NCBI GenBank assembly: GCA_046081705.1
Contig: JBJTWK010000120.1
Location: 1 to 14,655 of the forward strand
Length of the DNA stretch: 14,655 bases
Direction of reading: 5' to 3'
Source: IMCC26256 sp046081705
GTDB lineage: Bacteria > Actinomycetota > Acidimicrobiia > IMCC26256
The notes beneath the pieces were generated by a model. It made no database searches. It had not been told where the DNA came from and saw only the letters and a program-made list of their open reading frames with translations. Position numbers and translations under genes: made by a program. Positions 1-7,081 of this stretch are shown in pieces. Within the stretch, counting starts at the first letter, position 1, and every line of letters begins with the position of its first letter.

Positions 1-206
1 TCGGCCGACGTGTGGACCCCGTCGTCCCAGGCCTGCTTGCGGGAGATCTCCCCGATCCCGAGGGCCTTCGCCCCGGCGGCCTTGCGTTCGATGCGTTCGA
101 TGCTCCGCACGAACGACCGCAGACCCGGTGCACTCATGCACACGACATCGAGACCCGCGATCACTGCATCGAGCAGTTCCTCGACCTCGAACACCATCGC
201 TTCCAT
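1..206 (-). CDS. DUF222 / 13E12-like HNH endonuclease-type protein, N-terminal part only
   Basis: This minus-strand reading frame is open to the left window edge. From the ATG at 206 it reads MEAMVFEVEELLDAVIAGLD, then an Arg/Glu-rich helix (RSFVRSIERIERKAAGAKAL), then SRKQAWDDGVHTSA. An acidic helical start, a long charged helix and a W-x-D-D-G-x-x-S-A turn is the pattern I know from the N-terminus of DUF222 proteins, which usually carry an HNH nuclease domain at the C-terminus and are abundant in actinobacteria. The HNH part would lie outside the window, so nuclease activity is inference. The start is uncertain: in-frame ATGs also occur at 236, 215, 197 and 137, and none has a convincing Shine-Dalgarno sequence. 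The gene follows the hydrolase on the same strand after about 60-90 bases with no clear terminator. Confidence 0.55.
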   Translation of the reverse strand, partial: MEAMVFEVEELLDAVIAGLDVVCMSAPGLRSFVRSIERIERKAAGAKALGIGEISRKQAWDDGVHTSA

Positions 207-296
207 GCGATGCATGCAACACGGGGGGTCGGACATGAACGAGGAGTGGAACGAGTGACGCGTGTGGTCGCGCGTGGCGCTTGACGACGCGATGCG

Positions 297-935
297 TCAG
301 AGCGATGCGACCCAGTCGGCACTCGCCGCCGCGAGATCGTGCAACACGTCGTCGTACGTGAGGCCCGATGACTTCAGCGGCTTGAAGGAGTGGTCGCCGG
401 TCTCGATCCAGTGCCAGGACACCGGGCCCTTGACGCGACGTGCGGCGCGTCGCAGCGCCGGCTTCGCACCGAGCGCGTCGCGCGTGCCGCTGACGAACAA
501 CGTGGGCATACGGATGCGTCCGAGGTGCTCGACGCGCGGGCCGTCGGGCCGACCGGCCGGGTGCAGCGGGTAGCCGAGCAGCAGGAGGCCGAGCGCGGGC
601 AGCGGATCGTCGGCGTCGGCGACGATCAAGGAGCAGTACCGACCGCCCATCGACCGTCCGCCGACCACCAGGCGCTCGGGATCGAGCTTCGTGCGCTCCG
701 CGAGGTCGGCGGCCGCCGCCCGGGTCGCCGCCAGCAGCACGGCCGGGCGGTCGGGGGCCTTCCTCCCGGCGTCCCGGTACGGGTAGTTGCAGCGCAGCGA
801 CGGGATGCCGCGCGCCGCCAGCGCGTCGGCGACCGCGACCAGCGCCGGGGCCTCGAGGTCGGCGCCGGCTCCGTGGGTGAGCAGCACCGCACGGTCCACG
901 CCGCGCTTCGGTCCCGCGAACACGGACGTGGTCAT
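297..935 (-). CDS. Alpha/beta hydrolase, dienelactone-hydrolase/KANL3-Tex30-like family
   Basis: A cytoplasmic alpha/beta-hydrolase of 212 residues with no signal peptide. The start is the ATG at 935, which overlaps the stop of the upstream peptidase gene as ATGA, so translation is probably coupled. The frame stays open further upstream only because it runs into the peptidase gene. Visible features are the early strand VLLTHGAGAD (oxyanion region), the nucleophile elbow G-G-R-S-M-G-G with Ser95, Asp153 in FVSGTRDALG and His182 in ETGDHSFKP, a complete Ser-Asp-His triad in the usual order. The elbow and PYRDAGRKAPDRP resemble the small hydrolase family related to KANL3/Tex30 and bacterial dienelactone hydrolases. 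The substrate cannot be read from sequence. Pairing with an S9 peptidase suggests a shared turnover or detoxification role, which is inference. Confidence 0.85.
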   Translation of the reverse strand: MTTSVFAGPKRGVDRAVLLTHGAGADLEAPALVAVADALAARGIPSLRCNYPYRDAGRKAPDRPAVLLAATRAAAADLAERTKLDPERLVVGGRSMGGRYCSLIVADADDPLPALGLLLLGYPLHPAGRPDGPRVEHLGRIRMPTLFVSGTRDALGAKPALRRAARRVKGPVSWHWIETGDHSFKPLKSSGLTYDDVLHDLAAASADWVASL

Positions 936-2749
936 CGGCGGAACCGCTCCTCGAGGAATCGTCGCGTGCGGCGGGCGACGTCGACGGCCACCGCGGCGCT
1001 CCACCCGTGTCCCTCGTCGGGGAACTCGACGGTGCTGATGTCGGCCCCGCCGGCGCGCGCGGCGGCAGCGAACGCGTGCATCTGCGCGATCGGCACGACG
1101 GGATCTGCGTCACCGTGGAGCATCAGCGTGGGGATCCGCAAGGCGGCGGCGTGGGTGATCGGTGACCGTTCGACGTACACGCTCTCGAACTCGGGCAAGG
1201 GACCGACGAGGCGATCGGTGTAGTGCCGCTCGAAGCGGTGCGTGGCGGCGGCGAGATCGCGGAGATCGGTGACCGCGTACGACACGACGCACGCGCACAC
1301 GAGGTCGGGACGACGGAGCGCCACGAGCAGGGCGAGCATGCCGCCCGCGCTCCCGCCGGTGATCGCGACGCGCGATGCGTCGATCGCCGGGTGGGAGACG
1401 ATCGCCTCGATGCCGGCGATGACGTCGTCGACGTCGGCGGCACCCCACCCGCCGTCGAGCGCCCGCAGGAACGCGCGCCCCGAGCCGGTCGAGCCGCGCG
1501 GGTTGGGCCGGAGCACCGCCCACGACCGGGTCATCGCTGCGACGTCGGCGTCCCACCGCACCGTGGCGCCTCCCGTGGGCCCGCCGTGGAGATCGACGAC
1601 GAGCGGGACCGGTGCGTCCGCGTCGGCCGGCACCGACAGGAGCCCGGTGATCCGGTACCCGTCCGAGGCCCACTCGACGACCTCCGGCTCGACGAGACCG
1701 GTCCGCGAGCATCCCTCCGGATCGCCGTGCGCAAGTTCGCGTCGCTCGAAGCCTCCACCGTGCATGTCGACGAGCGTGATCCGCGGCGGGGTGCGCGCGC
1801 CGGAGCGGACCGCGACGACGCCCTCGTCGATCCAGGCGAGCGAGTGGTGCCACGCCCTCGCCACCTCCTCGACCGGTCCCGAACCGTCGGCGGACGCACA
1901 CACGAGCGCGCCGAAGCCGTCCTCGTTGCGGCACCAGGCGATCCGACGCGAGTCCGGCGACCACGCGAACGACCGCTGCCCCGGACCCCACGGCACCTCG
2001 GCGGCCTCGAACGGATCCGCAGCGATCGGGCGCGCGCCGCCACCGCGAGCGTCACCCACCCACACGCGCAGCACGCCGTCTCGGTCGCTCACCCACGCGA
2101 GGCGCTGCCCGTCCGGGGAGAACCGCGGTTGTCCGACCTGTTCGTCCGGACCACCGGCGACCACGACCGGTTCGCCGACCACATGGTCGACCACGGGCGC
2201 GACGACGATGCGCGATCCGTCCCACGGCATGTTCGGGTGGTCCCACTCGTGCCACGCGAGCGCGTCGCCGGACGGCGACCAGGCGGGGTCCCACGCGAAG
2301 TCCGCGGTCGAGACCACGACGGGCTCGCCGCCCGACACCGGCACGACGACGACCTCGAGCGCGGTCGGGGTCTCGCGGGCCAGCGCGACGGACCAGCCGT
2401 CGGGCGACATGACCGGCCCGACGACGCGCGAACCGTCGGCGGGGAGCGTCTCGAAGGTCTCCCCGGCCGGGAGATCGATGCGTACCAGGGCACCCCCGGC
2501 CGTGACGACGAGGACGTCGAGGGGACCCGCCCAGCACCACGTGCCGGCCCGGGTCGGCCCCGTCGCACGCACGGGAGGGCCGGTGGGGTCCGCGCCGCCG
2601 CCGTCGGACCGCCCGAGGACGAGCCGGGACGTCCCGTCGACCTCCGCGATCCACCCGACCCGGCCGCCGCCCGGCGAACCCCACGGGTCGGCGACGTCCC
2701 GGAACCCCTCGAACCGAGCGGGGACGGGCGGATCCGGACCGGCGGGCAT
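932..2749 (-). CDS. S9 family peptidase (prolyl oligopeptidase type, acylaminoacyl-peptidase-like)
   Basis: A 605-residue serine peptidase. Residues about 1-360 form a TolB/WD40-like beta-propeller with repeated blades such as VMSPDGWSVALA, AWSPSGDALAW, RFSPDGQRLAWVSD and AWSPDSRRIAW. Residues about 365-605 are the Peptidase_S9 catalytic domain, beginning near the SDGYRITGLLSVP linker, with the oxyanion motif DLHGGPTGG. The triad is complete: Ser467 in TGGSAGGM, Asp549 in HGDADPVV and His581 in DEGHGW. Such enzymes cleave short peptides or acyl-aminoacyl peptides in the cytosol; no signal peptide is seen. The ATG at 2749 starts right at the propeller; the frame runs on upstream, but only antisense to the glycosyltransferase gene. 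The ribosome binding site is weak. The gene is divergent from the GT4 operon and overlaps the hydrolase start by 4 bp. Confidence 0.92.
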   Translation of the reverse strand: MPAGPDPPVPARFEGFRDVADPWGSPGGGRVGWIAEVDGTSRLVLGRSDGGGADPTGPPVRATGPTRAGTWCWAGPLDVLVVTAGGALVRIDLPAGETFETLPADGSRVVGPVMSPDGWSVALARETPTALEVVVVPVSGGEPVVVSTADFAWDPAWSPSGDALAWHEWDHPNMPWDGSRIVVAPVVDHVVGEPVVVAGGPDEQVGQPRFSPDGQRLAWVSDRDGVLRVWVGDARGGGARPIAADPFEAAEVPWGPGQRSFAWSPDSRRIAWCRNEDGFGALVCASADGSGPVEEVARAWHHSLAWIDEGVVAVRSGARTPPRITLVDMHGGGFERRELAHGDPEGCSRTGLVEPEVVEWASDGYRITGLLSVPADADAPVPLVVDLHGGPTGGATVRWDADVAAMTRSWAVLRPNPRGSTGSGRAFLRALDGGWGAADVDDVIAGIEAIVSHPAIDASRVAITGGSAGGMLALLVALRRPDLVCACVVSYAVTDLRDLAAATHRFERHYTDRLVGPLPEFESVYVERSPITHAAALRIPTLMLHGDADPVVPIAQMHAFAAAARAGGADISTVEFPDEGHGWSAAVAVDVARRTRRFLEERFRR

Positions 2750-2754
2750 GGCCG

Positions 2755-2789
2755 CCGAGGGTAGTGCCGGGCCGGGCCACCGCCCTCGG
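2755..2789. promoter_or_regulatory. Dyad in the divergent intergenic region, possible operator or leader hairpin
   Basis: The 102-base gap between the divergent peptidase and glycosyltransferase genes contains a perfect 7-bp inverted repeat, CCGAGGG (2755-2761) and CCCTCGG (2783-2789), with a 21-base spacer. It starts 6 bases outside the peptidase start codon. No convincing -10/-35 pair is visible on either strand in this GC-rich gap. It could be an operator for divergent promoters, a 5' leader stem of the peptidase mRNA, or chance in GC-rich sequence. Confidence 0.25.
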
Positions 2790-2851
2790 GTGGCGGATGG
2801 GGCGAGTGAGGTTTGCCCAGAGGGTGCCCCCGCCGGGAGACTGTCCCCCTC

Positions 2852-4141
2852 ATGGCCTCCCCCGCTTCCCCCAAGAATCCGACCGACCGGCCGCTCCGGG
2901 TCGCCTGGCTCATCTACCGCGGCAACCCGCACTGCGGCGGACAGGGCGTCTACAGCCGGTACGTCGCCCGGGAGGTCGCCGCCCTCGGCCACCACATCGA
3001 GGTCCTCGCCGGCCAGCCCTGGCCCGAGCTCGACGACCCCGAGCAACTCGTGAAGATCCCCGGCCTCGACCTGTACCGGTCGAGCAACCCGTTCCGGGTG
3101 CCGTGGCCGTGGGAGTTCCGGGACCGCACCGACCTCGCGGAGTTCGCGTACATGTGCACGGGCGGGTTCCCGGAGCCGTGGGCGTTCAGCGTTCGGGCCC
3201 GCCGGTACCTCCAGGGACGCCGGGCCGACTTCGACCTCATCCACGACAACCAGTGCTTCGGCACCGGCCTCCTCGGGATGATGCAGGACGGCTGGCCGGT
3301 CGTGGCCACGCTCCACCATCCGATCACGGTCGACCGCGACCTCGAGCTCGAGCACGCGTCGAACGCCTACCGCCGCTACCAGCTCCGCCGTTGGTACGCA
3401 TTCCTCGCGATGCAGATGAAGGTGGCGCGGGAGTTCCCCCGACTCGTCACCGTGTCGCAGTCCTCGAAGCGCGACATCGTCGCCCAGATGGGGGTCCAGG
3501 AGGACCGGCTCCACATCGTGCCCGTCGGCGTCGACGAGGAGATCTTCCGGCCGATGCCCCACGTCGCCCGGGTGCCCGGTCGCCTCATGACCACGGCGAG
3601 CGCCGACGTCCCGCTCAAGGGCCTCACCCCGCTCCTCGAGGGTCTCGCCAAGCTGCGCACCGAGAACCCGGAGGCGCACCTCGTCATCATCGGCCGCACC
3701 AAGGAGAAGAGCGCCACGCCCGCGCTCATCGAGCGGCTCGGCCTCACCGGCCACGTCGAGTTCGTCTCCGGCGTGCCCCAGGAGCGCATCGTCGAGCTGT
3801 ACGCCGAGGCGCAGGTGGCCGTCGTCCCGTCGCTCTACGAGGGCTTCTCGCTGCCCGCCATCGAGGCCATGGCCTGCGGGGTCCCGCTCGTCGCCACCAC
3901 CGGCGGCGCGCTGCCCGAGGTCGTGGGCCCGGACGGCGAGGCCGCGCTCACGGTCGAGCCCGGGGACCCGAGCGCGCTCGCCATGGCGATCGGCCGCATG
4001 CTCGACGACGCCGCGTTGCGCGACCGCCTCGGCGCGGCGGGCCGCGACCGGGTGCTCGGCAAGTTCACGTGGCGGCGCACCGCCGAGGGGATGATCGAGC
4101 ACTGGTACGCCGCGCTCGCCGAACGTGAGGGGCGGGCCTGA
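2852..4141 (+). CDS. Glycosyltransferase family 4 (GT-B fold)
   Basis: A 429-residue retaining GT-B enzyme that would transfer a sugar from an activated donor, probably at the cytoplasmic face. The N-terminal domain starts PLRVAWLIYRG and contains the donor/acceptor loop G29-G30-Q31-G32-V33. The C-terminal domain carries the GT4 E-x7-E signature, Glu330 and Glu338 in EGFSLPAIEAMACG, followed by GVPLVATTGGALPEV, typical of the nucleotide-sugar site. The ATG at 2852 was chosen over a TTG at 2813 because it gives the normal N-terminus; a GGGAG lies about 12 bases upstream. The stop shares one base with the next ATG (TGATG), so the gene is first in a tightly coupled operon with a methyltransferase and a toroid protein. 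The acceptor is unknown. Confidence 0.92.
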   Translation: MASPASPKNPTDRPLRVAWLIYRGNPHCGGQGVYSRYVAREVAALGHHIEVLAGQPWPELDDPEQLVKIPGLDLYRSSNPFRVPWPWEFRDRTDLAEFAYMCTGGFPEPWAFSVRARRYLQGRRADFDLIHDNQCFGTGLLGMMQDGWPVVATLHHPITVDRDLELEHASNAYRRYQLRRWYAFLAMQMKVAREFPRLVTVSQSSKRDIVAQMGVQEDRLHIVPVGVDEEIFRPMPHVARVPGRLMTTASADVPLKGLTPLLEGLAKLRTENPEAHLVIIGRTKEKSATPALIERLGLTGHVEFVSGVPQERIVELYAEAQVAVVPSLYEGFSLPAIEAMACGVPLVATTGGALPEVVGPDGEAALTVEPGDPSALAMAIGRMLDDAALRDRLGAAGRDRVLGKFTWRRTAEGMIEHWYAALAEREGRA

Positions 4142-4884
4142 TGCTCACCGTCGACTTCGACCGGGTCGGGCTCAAGCCCGGCATGTGCATCCTCGACATG
4201 GGCTGCGGCGGCGGTCGTCACGCCTTCGAGGCCTGGCGGCGCGGGGCGACCGTGGTCGCGCTCGACTACTCCGAGTCGGAGCTCAAGGACGTGCGCGCCG
4301 TGGTCGGCGGGATGCTCGCCGCCGGTGAGATCCCCTGCACCACGACCGACGCGCCGGGTGGTGTCACCAACGGCGACGCCCTCAACCTGCCGTTCCCCGA
4401 CGACGCGTTCGACGTCGTCGTCTGCTCCGAGGTGCTCGAGCACCTGTGGGCCGACGACCGGGCCATCGCCGAGCTGTTCCGGGTGCTCAAGCCGGGCGGC
4501 CGCATGGCGGTCACCGTGCCGAACCGTTTCCCCGAGCGCATCAACTGGGCGCTCGACGACAAGTACCACGACACGCCCGGCGGGCACGTGCGCATCTACC
4601 GACGCGCCGACCTCGAGGCCAAGCTCCGGCGGGCCGGCCTCTCCCTCGACGGCCGCGACCACCGCCACGCGCTCCACTCCCCCTACTGGTGGATCCGGTG
4701 TGCGGGCGGCGTCGAGAACTCGGAGCGCTTCTTCGCGCGCAAGTACCACGACCTCCTCGTCCACCAGCTCATGAAGCAGCCGAGATGGCTCAACGCGATC
4801 GACGACGCGCTCAACCCCGTCCTGGGCAAGAGCGTGATCATCTACTCGCACAAGGGCGCGGGCGCCACGAGGACGGCCGCGTGA
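4141..4884 (+). CDS. Class I SAM-dependent methyltransferase (Methyltransf_11 type)
   Basis: A 247-residue Rossmann-fold methyltransferase. Motif I is I17-L-D-M-G-C-G-G-G25, the SAM glycine loop; the acidic end of strand 2 is VVALDYSE (about 38-45); GDALNLPFPDDAFDVVVCSE (78-97) followed by VLEHL covers the adenine-binding acidic residue and motif post-I; RVLKPGGRMAVTVPN follows. The C-terminal third (HSPYWWIRCAGGVENSERFF) is not a standard motif and probably binds the acceptor. The ATG is preceded by GAGGGG (4127-4132) with 8-base spacing and overlaps the glycosyltransferase stop by one base; the 3' end overlaps the next gene by 4 bp. The likely role is methylating the product of the neighbouring glycosyltransferase or a shared lipid/glycan substrate, which is inferred from operon structure. 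Confidence 0.9.
   Translation: MLTVDFDRVGLKPGMCILDMGCGGGRHAFEAWRRGATVVALDYSESELKDVRAVVGGMLAAGEIPCTTTDAPGGVTNGDALNLPFPDDAFDVVVCSEVLEHLWADDRAIAELFRVLKPGGRMAVTVPNRFPERINWALDDKYHDTPGGHVRIYRRADLEAKLRRAGLSLDGRDHRHALHSPYWWIRCAGGVENSERFFARKYHDLLVHQLMKQPRWLNAIDDALNPVLGKSVIIYSHKGAGATRTAA
4869..4873 (+). promoter_or_regulatory. Shine-Dalgarno GAGGA fixing the GTG start at 4881
   Basis: GAGGA ends 7 bases before the GTG at 4881, inside the 3' end of the methyltransferase gene. It selects that GTG rather than any start in the long frame that remains open upstream in the methyltransferase gene, and gives a GTGA overlap with the methyltransferase stop. Confidence 0.7.
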
Positions 4885-5972
4885 GCCTGCTCCGCGATGT
4901 GCCCGGGATCCTCACCGTCGCCCAACTCGACGAGACGGTCGCCGCGATCGCCTCGATCCAGCTGCCGGACGGCAACATCCCGTGGACACCGGGCGAGCAC
5001 ACCGACCCGTGGAACCTCGTCGAGGCCGCGATGGCCCTCGACCTCGGCGGGCGTCACGACGACGCGGCCCGAGCGTACGAATGGCTCCGCACCATGCAGC
5101 ACCGCGAGGGCTCGTGGCACGCGTACTACGTCGGCGACGAGGTGAAGGACCCCACCCTCGACACGAACGTCACCTGCTACATCGCGAACGGCGTGTGGCA
5201 CCACTACCTCTGCACCGGCGACACCGCGTTCCTCCGGGAGTTCTGGCCGTCGGTCGAGGCGGCGATCGACTTCGCGCTCAACCACCAGACCGACACCGGC
5301 GAGATCGCCTGGCGCGGTGACGATCCGGCCGACGGCGCGCTGCTCACCGGCTCGTCGAGCATCCACGCGAGCCTCAAGCACGCGATCGCGATCGCCGAGC
5401 GCCTCGGCCACGAGCGGCCCGACTGGGAACTGTCGCTCGGCGCCCTCGCCATCGCCATCGCGCACCGGCCCGAGCGCTTCCTCGACAAGGCCCGCTGGGC
5501 GATGGACTGGTACTACCCGATCCTCGGCGGGGTGCTGCGCGGCGAGGCCGCCCACGCCCGCCTCGCCGCACAATGGGACACCTTCGTGGCCCCGGGCCGC
5601 GGGGTGCGCTGCGTGTCCGACCAGCCGTGGGTGACGGCGGCCGAGACCTGCGAACTCGTCATGGCGCTCGACGCGATCGGCGCCACCGACCGGGCCCTCG
5701 AGCTGTTCGACTCGATCCAGTTCCTGCGAGCCGACGGCGGCGGGTACTGGACCGGCATGAACTTCGACGGCGAGGCGTGGGAGGCCGAGGGCGAGCTCTA
5801 CCCCGTCGAGCAGCCGACGTGGAACTCCGCGGCCGTGGTGCTCGCGGCGCACGCGCTCACCGGCGTGGGCCCGACCGCAGGGCTGTTCCGCGGCGAGGGC
5901 CTGCCCGCCGGCCTGGCGGCCGAGGAGCTCATCGCCGCCGGCGCCGAGATCGAGGCCGAGCGCCGGCGCTGA
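4881..5972 (+). CDS. Alpha/alpha-toroid protein, commonly annotated 'prenyltransferase' (squalene-cyclase/six-hairpin-like)
   Basis: A 363-residue protein of paired helices, starting at GTG 4881 (good SD, 4-bp overlap with the upstream stop). It contains hairpin repeats typical of alpha/alpha toroids, including a QW-type motif QHREGSW (Gln73 to Trp79), DPTLDTNVTCYIANGVWHHY, FLREFWPSVEAAIDFALNHQ and RADGGGYWTGMNFDGEAW. Related proteins carry the database label prenyltransferase or squalene-oxidase repeat. I see no DDxxD or DxDD catalytic motif, and the FLREFWPSVEAAIDFAL and DTGEIAWRGDDP segments look at least as much like six-hairpin glycosidases (glucoamylase-like). The operon with a glycosyltransferase and a methyltransferase supports a role on a glycan or glycolipid. 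Biochemical function is unknown. Its stop codon lies 7 bases from that of the convergent sbtA-like gene. Confidence 0.8.
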   Translation: MSLLRDVPGILTVAQLDETVAAIASIQLPDGNIPWTPGEHTDPWNLVEAAMALDLGGRHDDAARAYEWLRTMQHREGSWHAYYVGDEVKDPTLDTNVTCYIANGVWHHYLCTGDTAFLREFWPSVEAAIDFALNHQTDTGEIAWRGDDPADGALLTGSSSIHASLKHAIAIAERLGHERPDWELSLGALAIAIAHRPERFLDKARWAMDWYYPILGGVLRGEAAHARLAAQWDTFVAPGRGVRCVSDQPWVTAAETCELVMALDAIGATDRALELFDSIQFLRADGGGYWTGMNFDGEAWEAEGELYPVEQPTWNSAAVVLAAHALTGVGPTAGLFRGEGLPAGLAAEELIAAGAEIEAERRR

Positions 5973-5989
5973 CCGAGCGTCAGGCGCCG
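5964..5989. terminator. Hairpin spanning both convergent stop codons, possible bidirectional terminator
   Basis: CGGCG-CTGAC (5964-5973) pairs with GTCAG-CGCCG (5979-5989, with one bulged G at 5984) around a 5-base loop. The plus-strand TGA stop (5970-5972) lies in the left arm and the minus-strand TGA stop (TCA at 5980-5982) in the right arm. No T-tract follows on either strand, so rho-independent termination is uncertain, but GC stems without U-tracts are common at actinobacterial gene ends. Confidence 0.45.
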
Positions 5990-6942
5990 AGGGCGCGGGA
6001 CACCACGAAGAGCATCGGGATCCCCATGGCGAGGTTGAACGGGAACGTCACCCCGAGCGCTGCGCCGAGGGCCATCCCCGGGTCGGCGTCGGGCAGCGCC
6101 GTGCGGACGGCGGCCGGCGCCGCGATGTAGGACGCGCTCGCTGCCATCGTGCCGAGCACCGCCGCGCCGCCGACCGAGAGCCCGGCGAGCGAACCGGCGA
6201 GCACGCCGACGACCCCGAACACGATCGGCGCGGCGATCGCGAGCGCCACCACGCCGAGCCGCAGCCCGCGCGACTCCTTGAGCCGCGTCGCCGCGGTCGC
6301 GCCCATGTCGAGCAGGAACAGCACGAGCAGGCCGGTGAAGAGCTCGACGAAGAACGGCTCGACGCGGGCGAAGGCCTCGTCATTCGCCACCACGCCGATG
6401 ACGAGACCGCCGACGAGGAGCAGGACGCTGCGACCCGTCAGGACCTCGTGCACCGCCGCCCGCCAGTCGGTCCCCTCGCGTCGCATGCTCACGAGCAGCA
6501 GCGCCACGATGATGCCCGGGACCTCGAGGAGCGCGACGAGCGAGGTCATGAAGCCCTCGACCCTGAAGTCGGCCGAGGCCGCGAACGTGAGCGCGGCGGT
6601 GAAGGTCACGACCGACACCGAGCCGTAGTGGGCGGCGAGTGACCCTGCGTCGGCGAGGTCGACCCGGATCACCTTCCACGCCACGAGGAACACCACGATC
6701 GGCACGACGACGCCGAGGACGAGCGTGGCGCCGGCCGGGGCGACGATCTCCCCGACCTCGACCCCCCGCAGCGCATGCCCGCCCTTGAGGCCGATCGCGA
6801 GGAGGAGGTAGGTCGCCAGCCAGGTGTGGATCGGGTCGGGCAGCCGCAGGTCGCTGCGCAGCGCCACGGCGAGCGCGCCGAGCACGAAGGCGAGGACCGG
6901 CGGTGAGGTCAGGTTCTCGAGGGCGAGGTGCAGGGAGTCCAC
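5980..6942 (-). CDS. sbtA: Sodium-dependent bicarbonate transporter, SbtA family permease
   Basis: A 320-residue integral membrane protein of the SbtA family (PF05982), which imports bicarbonate with Na+ across the cytoplasmic membrane. Family features are visible: SPPVLAFVLGALAVALRSDL at the N-terminus, YLLLAIGLKGG (about 45-55), GSVSVVTFTAALTFA, EGFMTSLVALLEVPGIIVAL, LFLLDMGATAATRL, and the C-terminal ASASYIAAPAAVRTALPDAD, then ALGVTFPFNLAMGIPM (268-307). The two halves look like the inverted repeat of the fold. The start is GTG 6942, chosen because GAGGAG (CTCCTC at 6947-6952) lies 4 bases upstream. No PII-like sbtB gene is nearby; instead the gene diverges from a winged-helix regulator across a 139-base AT-rich gap. 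In a heterotroph the likely role is bicarbonate supply for carboxylases, which is inference. Confidence 0.93.
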   Translation of the reverse strand: MDSLHLALENLTSPPVLAFVLGALAVALRSDLRLPDPIHTWLATYLLLAIGLKGGHALRGVEVGEIVAPAGATLVLGVVVPIVVFLVAWKVIRVDLADAGSLAAHYGSVSVVTFTAALTFAASADFRVEGFMTSLVALLEVPGIIVALLLVSMRREGTDWRAAVHEVLTGRSVLLLVGGLVIGVVANDEAFARVEPFFVELFTGLLVLFLLDMGATAATRLKESRGLRLGVVALAIAAPIVFGVVGVLAGSLAGLSVGGAAVLGTMAASASYIAAPAAVRTALPDADPGMALGAALGVTFPFNLAMGIPMLFVVSRALGA

Positions 6943-6962
6943 GGATCTCCTCGGTCGCTCGG

Positions 6963-6970
6963 TGCCGGCA
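6963..6970. promoter_or_regulatory. 8-bp perfect palindrome in the sbtA leader
   Basis: TGCCGGCA is a perfect palindrome 21-28 bases upstream of the sbtA start, probably in its 5' leader. It could be part of an operator, but a short GC-rich palindrome is weak evidence. Confidence 0.15.
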
Positions 6971-6992
6971 AGGCAGTCACCTACGAATCGTA

Positions 6993-7019
6993 TTACCGGA
7001 AAACTGTATCGTGTATAGT
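6993..7019 (+). promoter_or_regulatory. Promoter with overlapping 17-bp dyad, upstream of the winged-helix regulator gene
   Basis: In an AT-rich island (about 6985-7035) inside otherwise GC-rich DNA, a good -10 hexamer TATAGT lies at 7014-7019 with a weak -35-like TTACCG at 6993-6998 (15-base spacing). A 17-bp imperfect dyad, ACTGTATCGTGTATAGT (7003-7019; ACTnTA...TAnAGT), covers the -10 element. The arrangement suits a repressor site, most simply autoregulation by the adjacent regulator and joint control of divergent sbtA. The promoter assignment is by eye only. Confidence 0.45.
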
Positions 7020-7081
7020 CTGTCGTATGCTGATTCGGAGCACCACTGCGCCCCCGTCACCGCCGAACGAGGCATCCACCG

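Noticed and set aside
286..298. GACGC-gat-GCGTC hairpin at the hydrolase stop
   Set aside because: A 5-bp stem overlapping the stop codon with nothing following it that suggests termination.
2813..2851. TTG start at 2813 for the glycosyltransferase
   Set aside because: It adds 13 residues not expected for GT4 and lacks a clear SD; ATG 2852 is preferred.
1223..3053. Plus-strand open frames of about 500-600 codons antisense to the peptidase
   Set aside because: Arg/Pro/Ser-rich shadows of the S9 peptidase, which has an intact catalytic triad and propeller repeats.
2750..4102. Long open minus-strand extension of the S9 peptidase frame (about 450 codons)
   Set aside because: It is fully antisense to the GT4 glycosyltransferase, which has clear family motifs; its composition (His/Arg/Glu/Val-rich, no domain) is typical of shadow frames in GC-rich DNA.
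4446..4880. Upstream extension of the toroid protein frame
   Set aside because: It overlaps the methyltransferase in another frame, is Arg/Pro-rich with no homology I recognise, and GTG 4881 has a well-placed Shine-Dalgarno.
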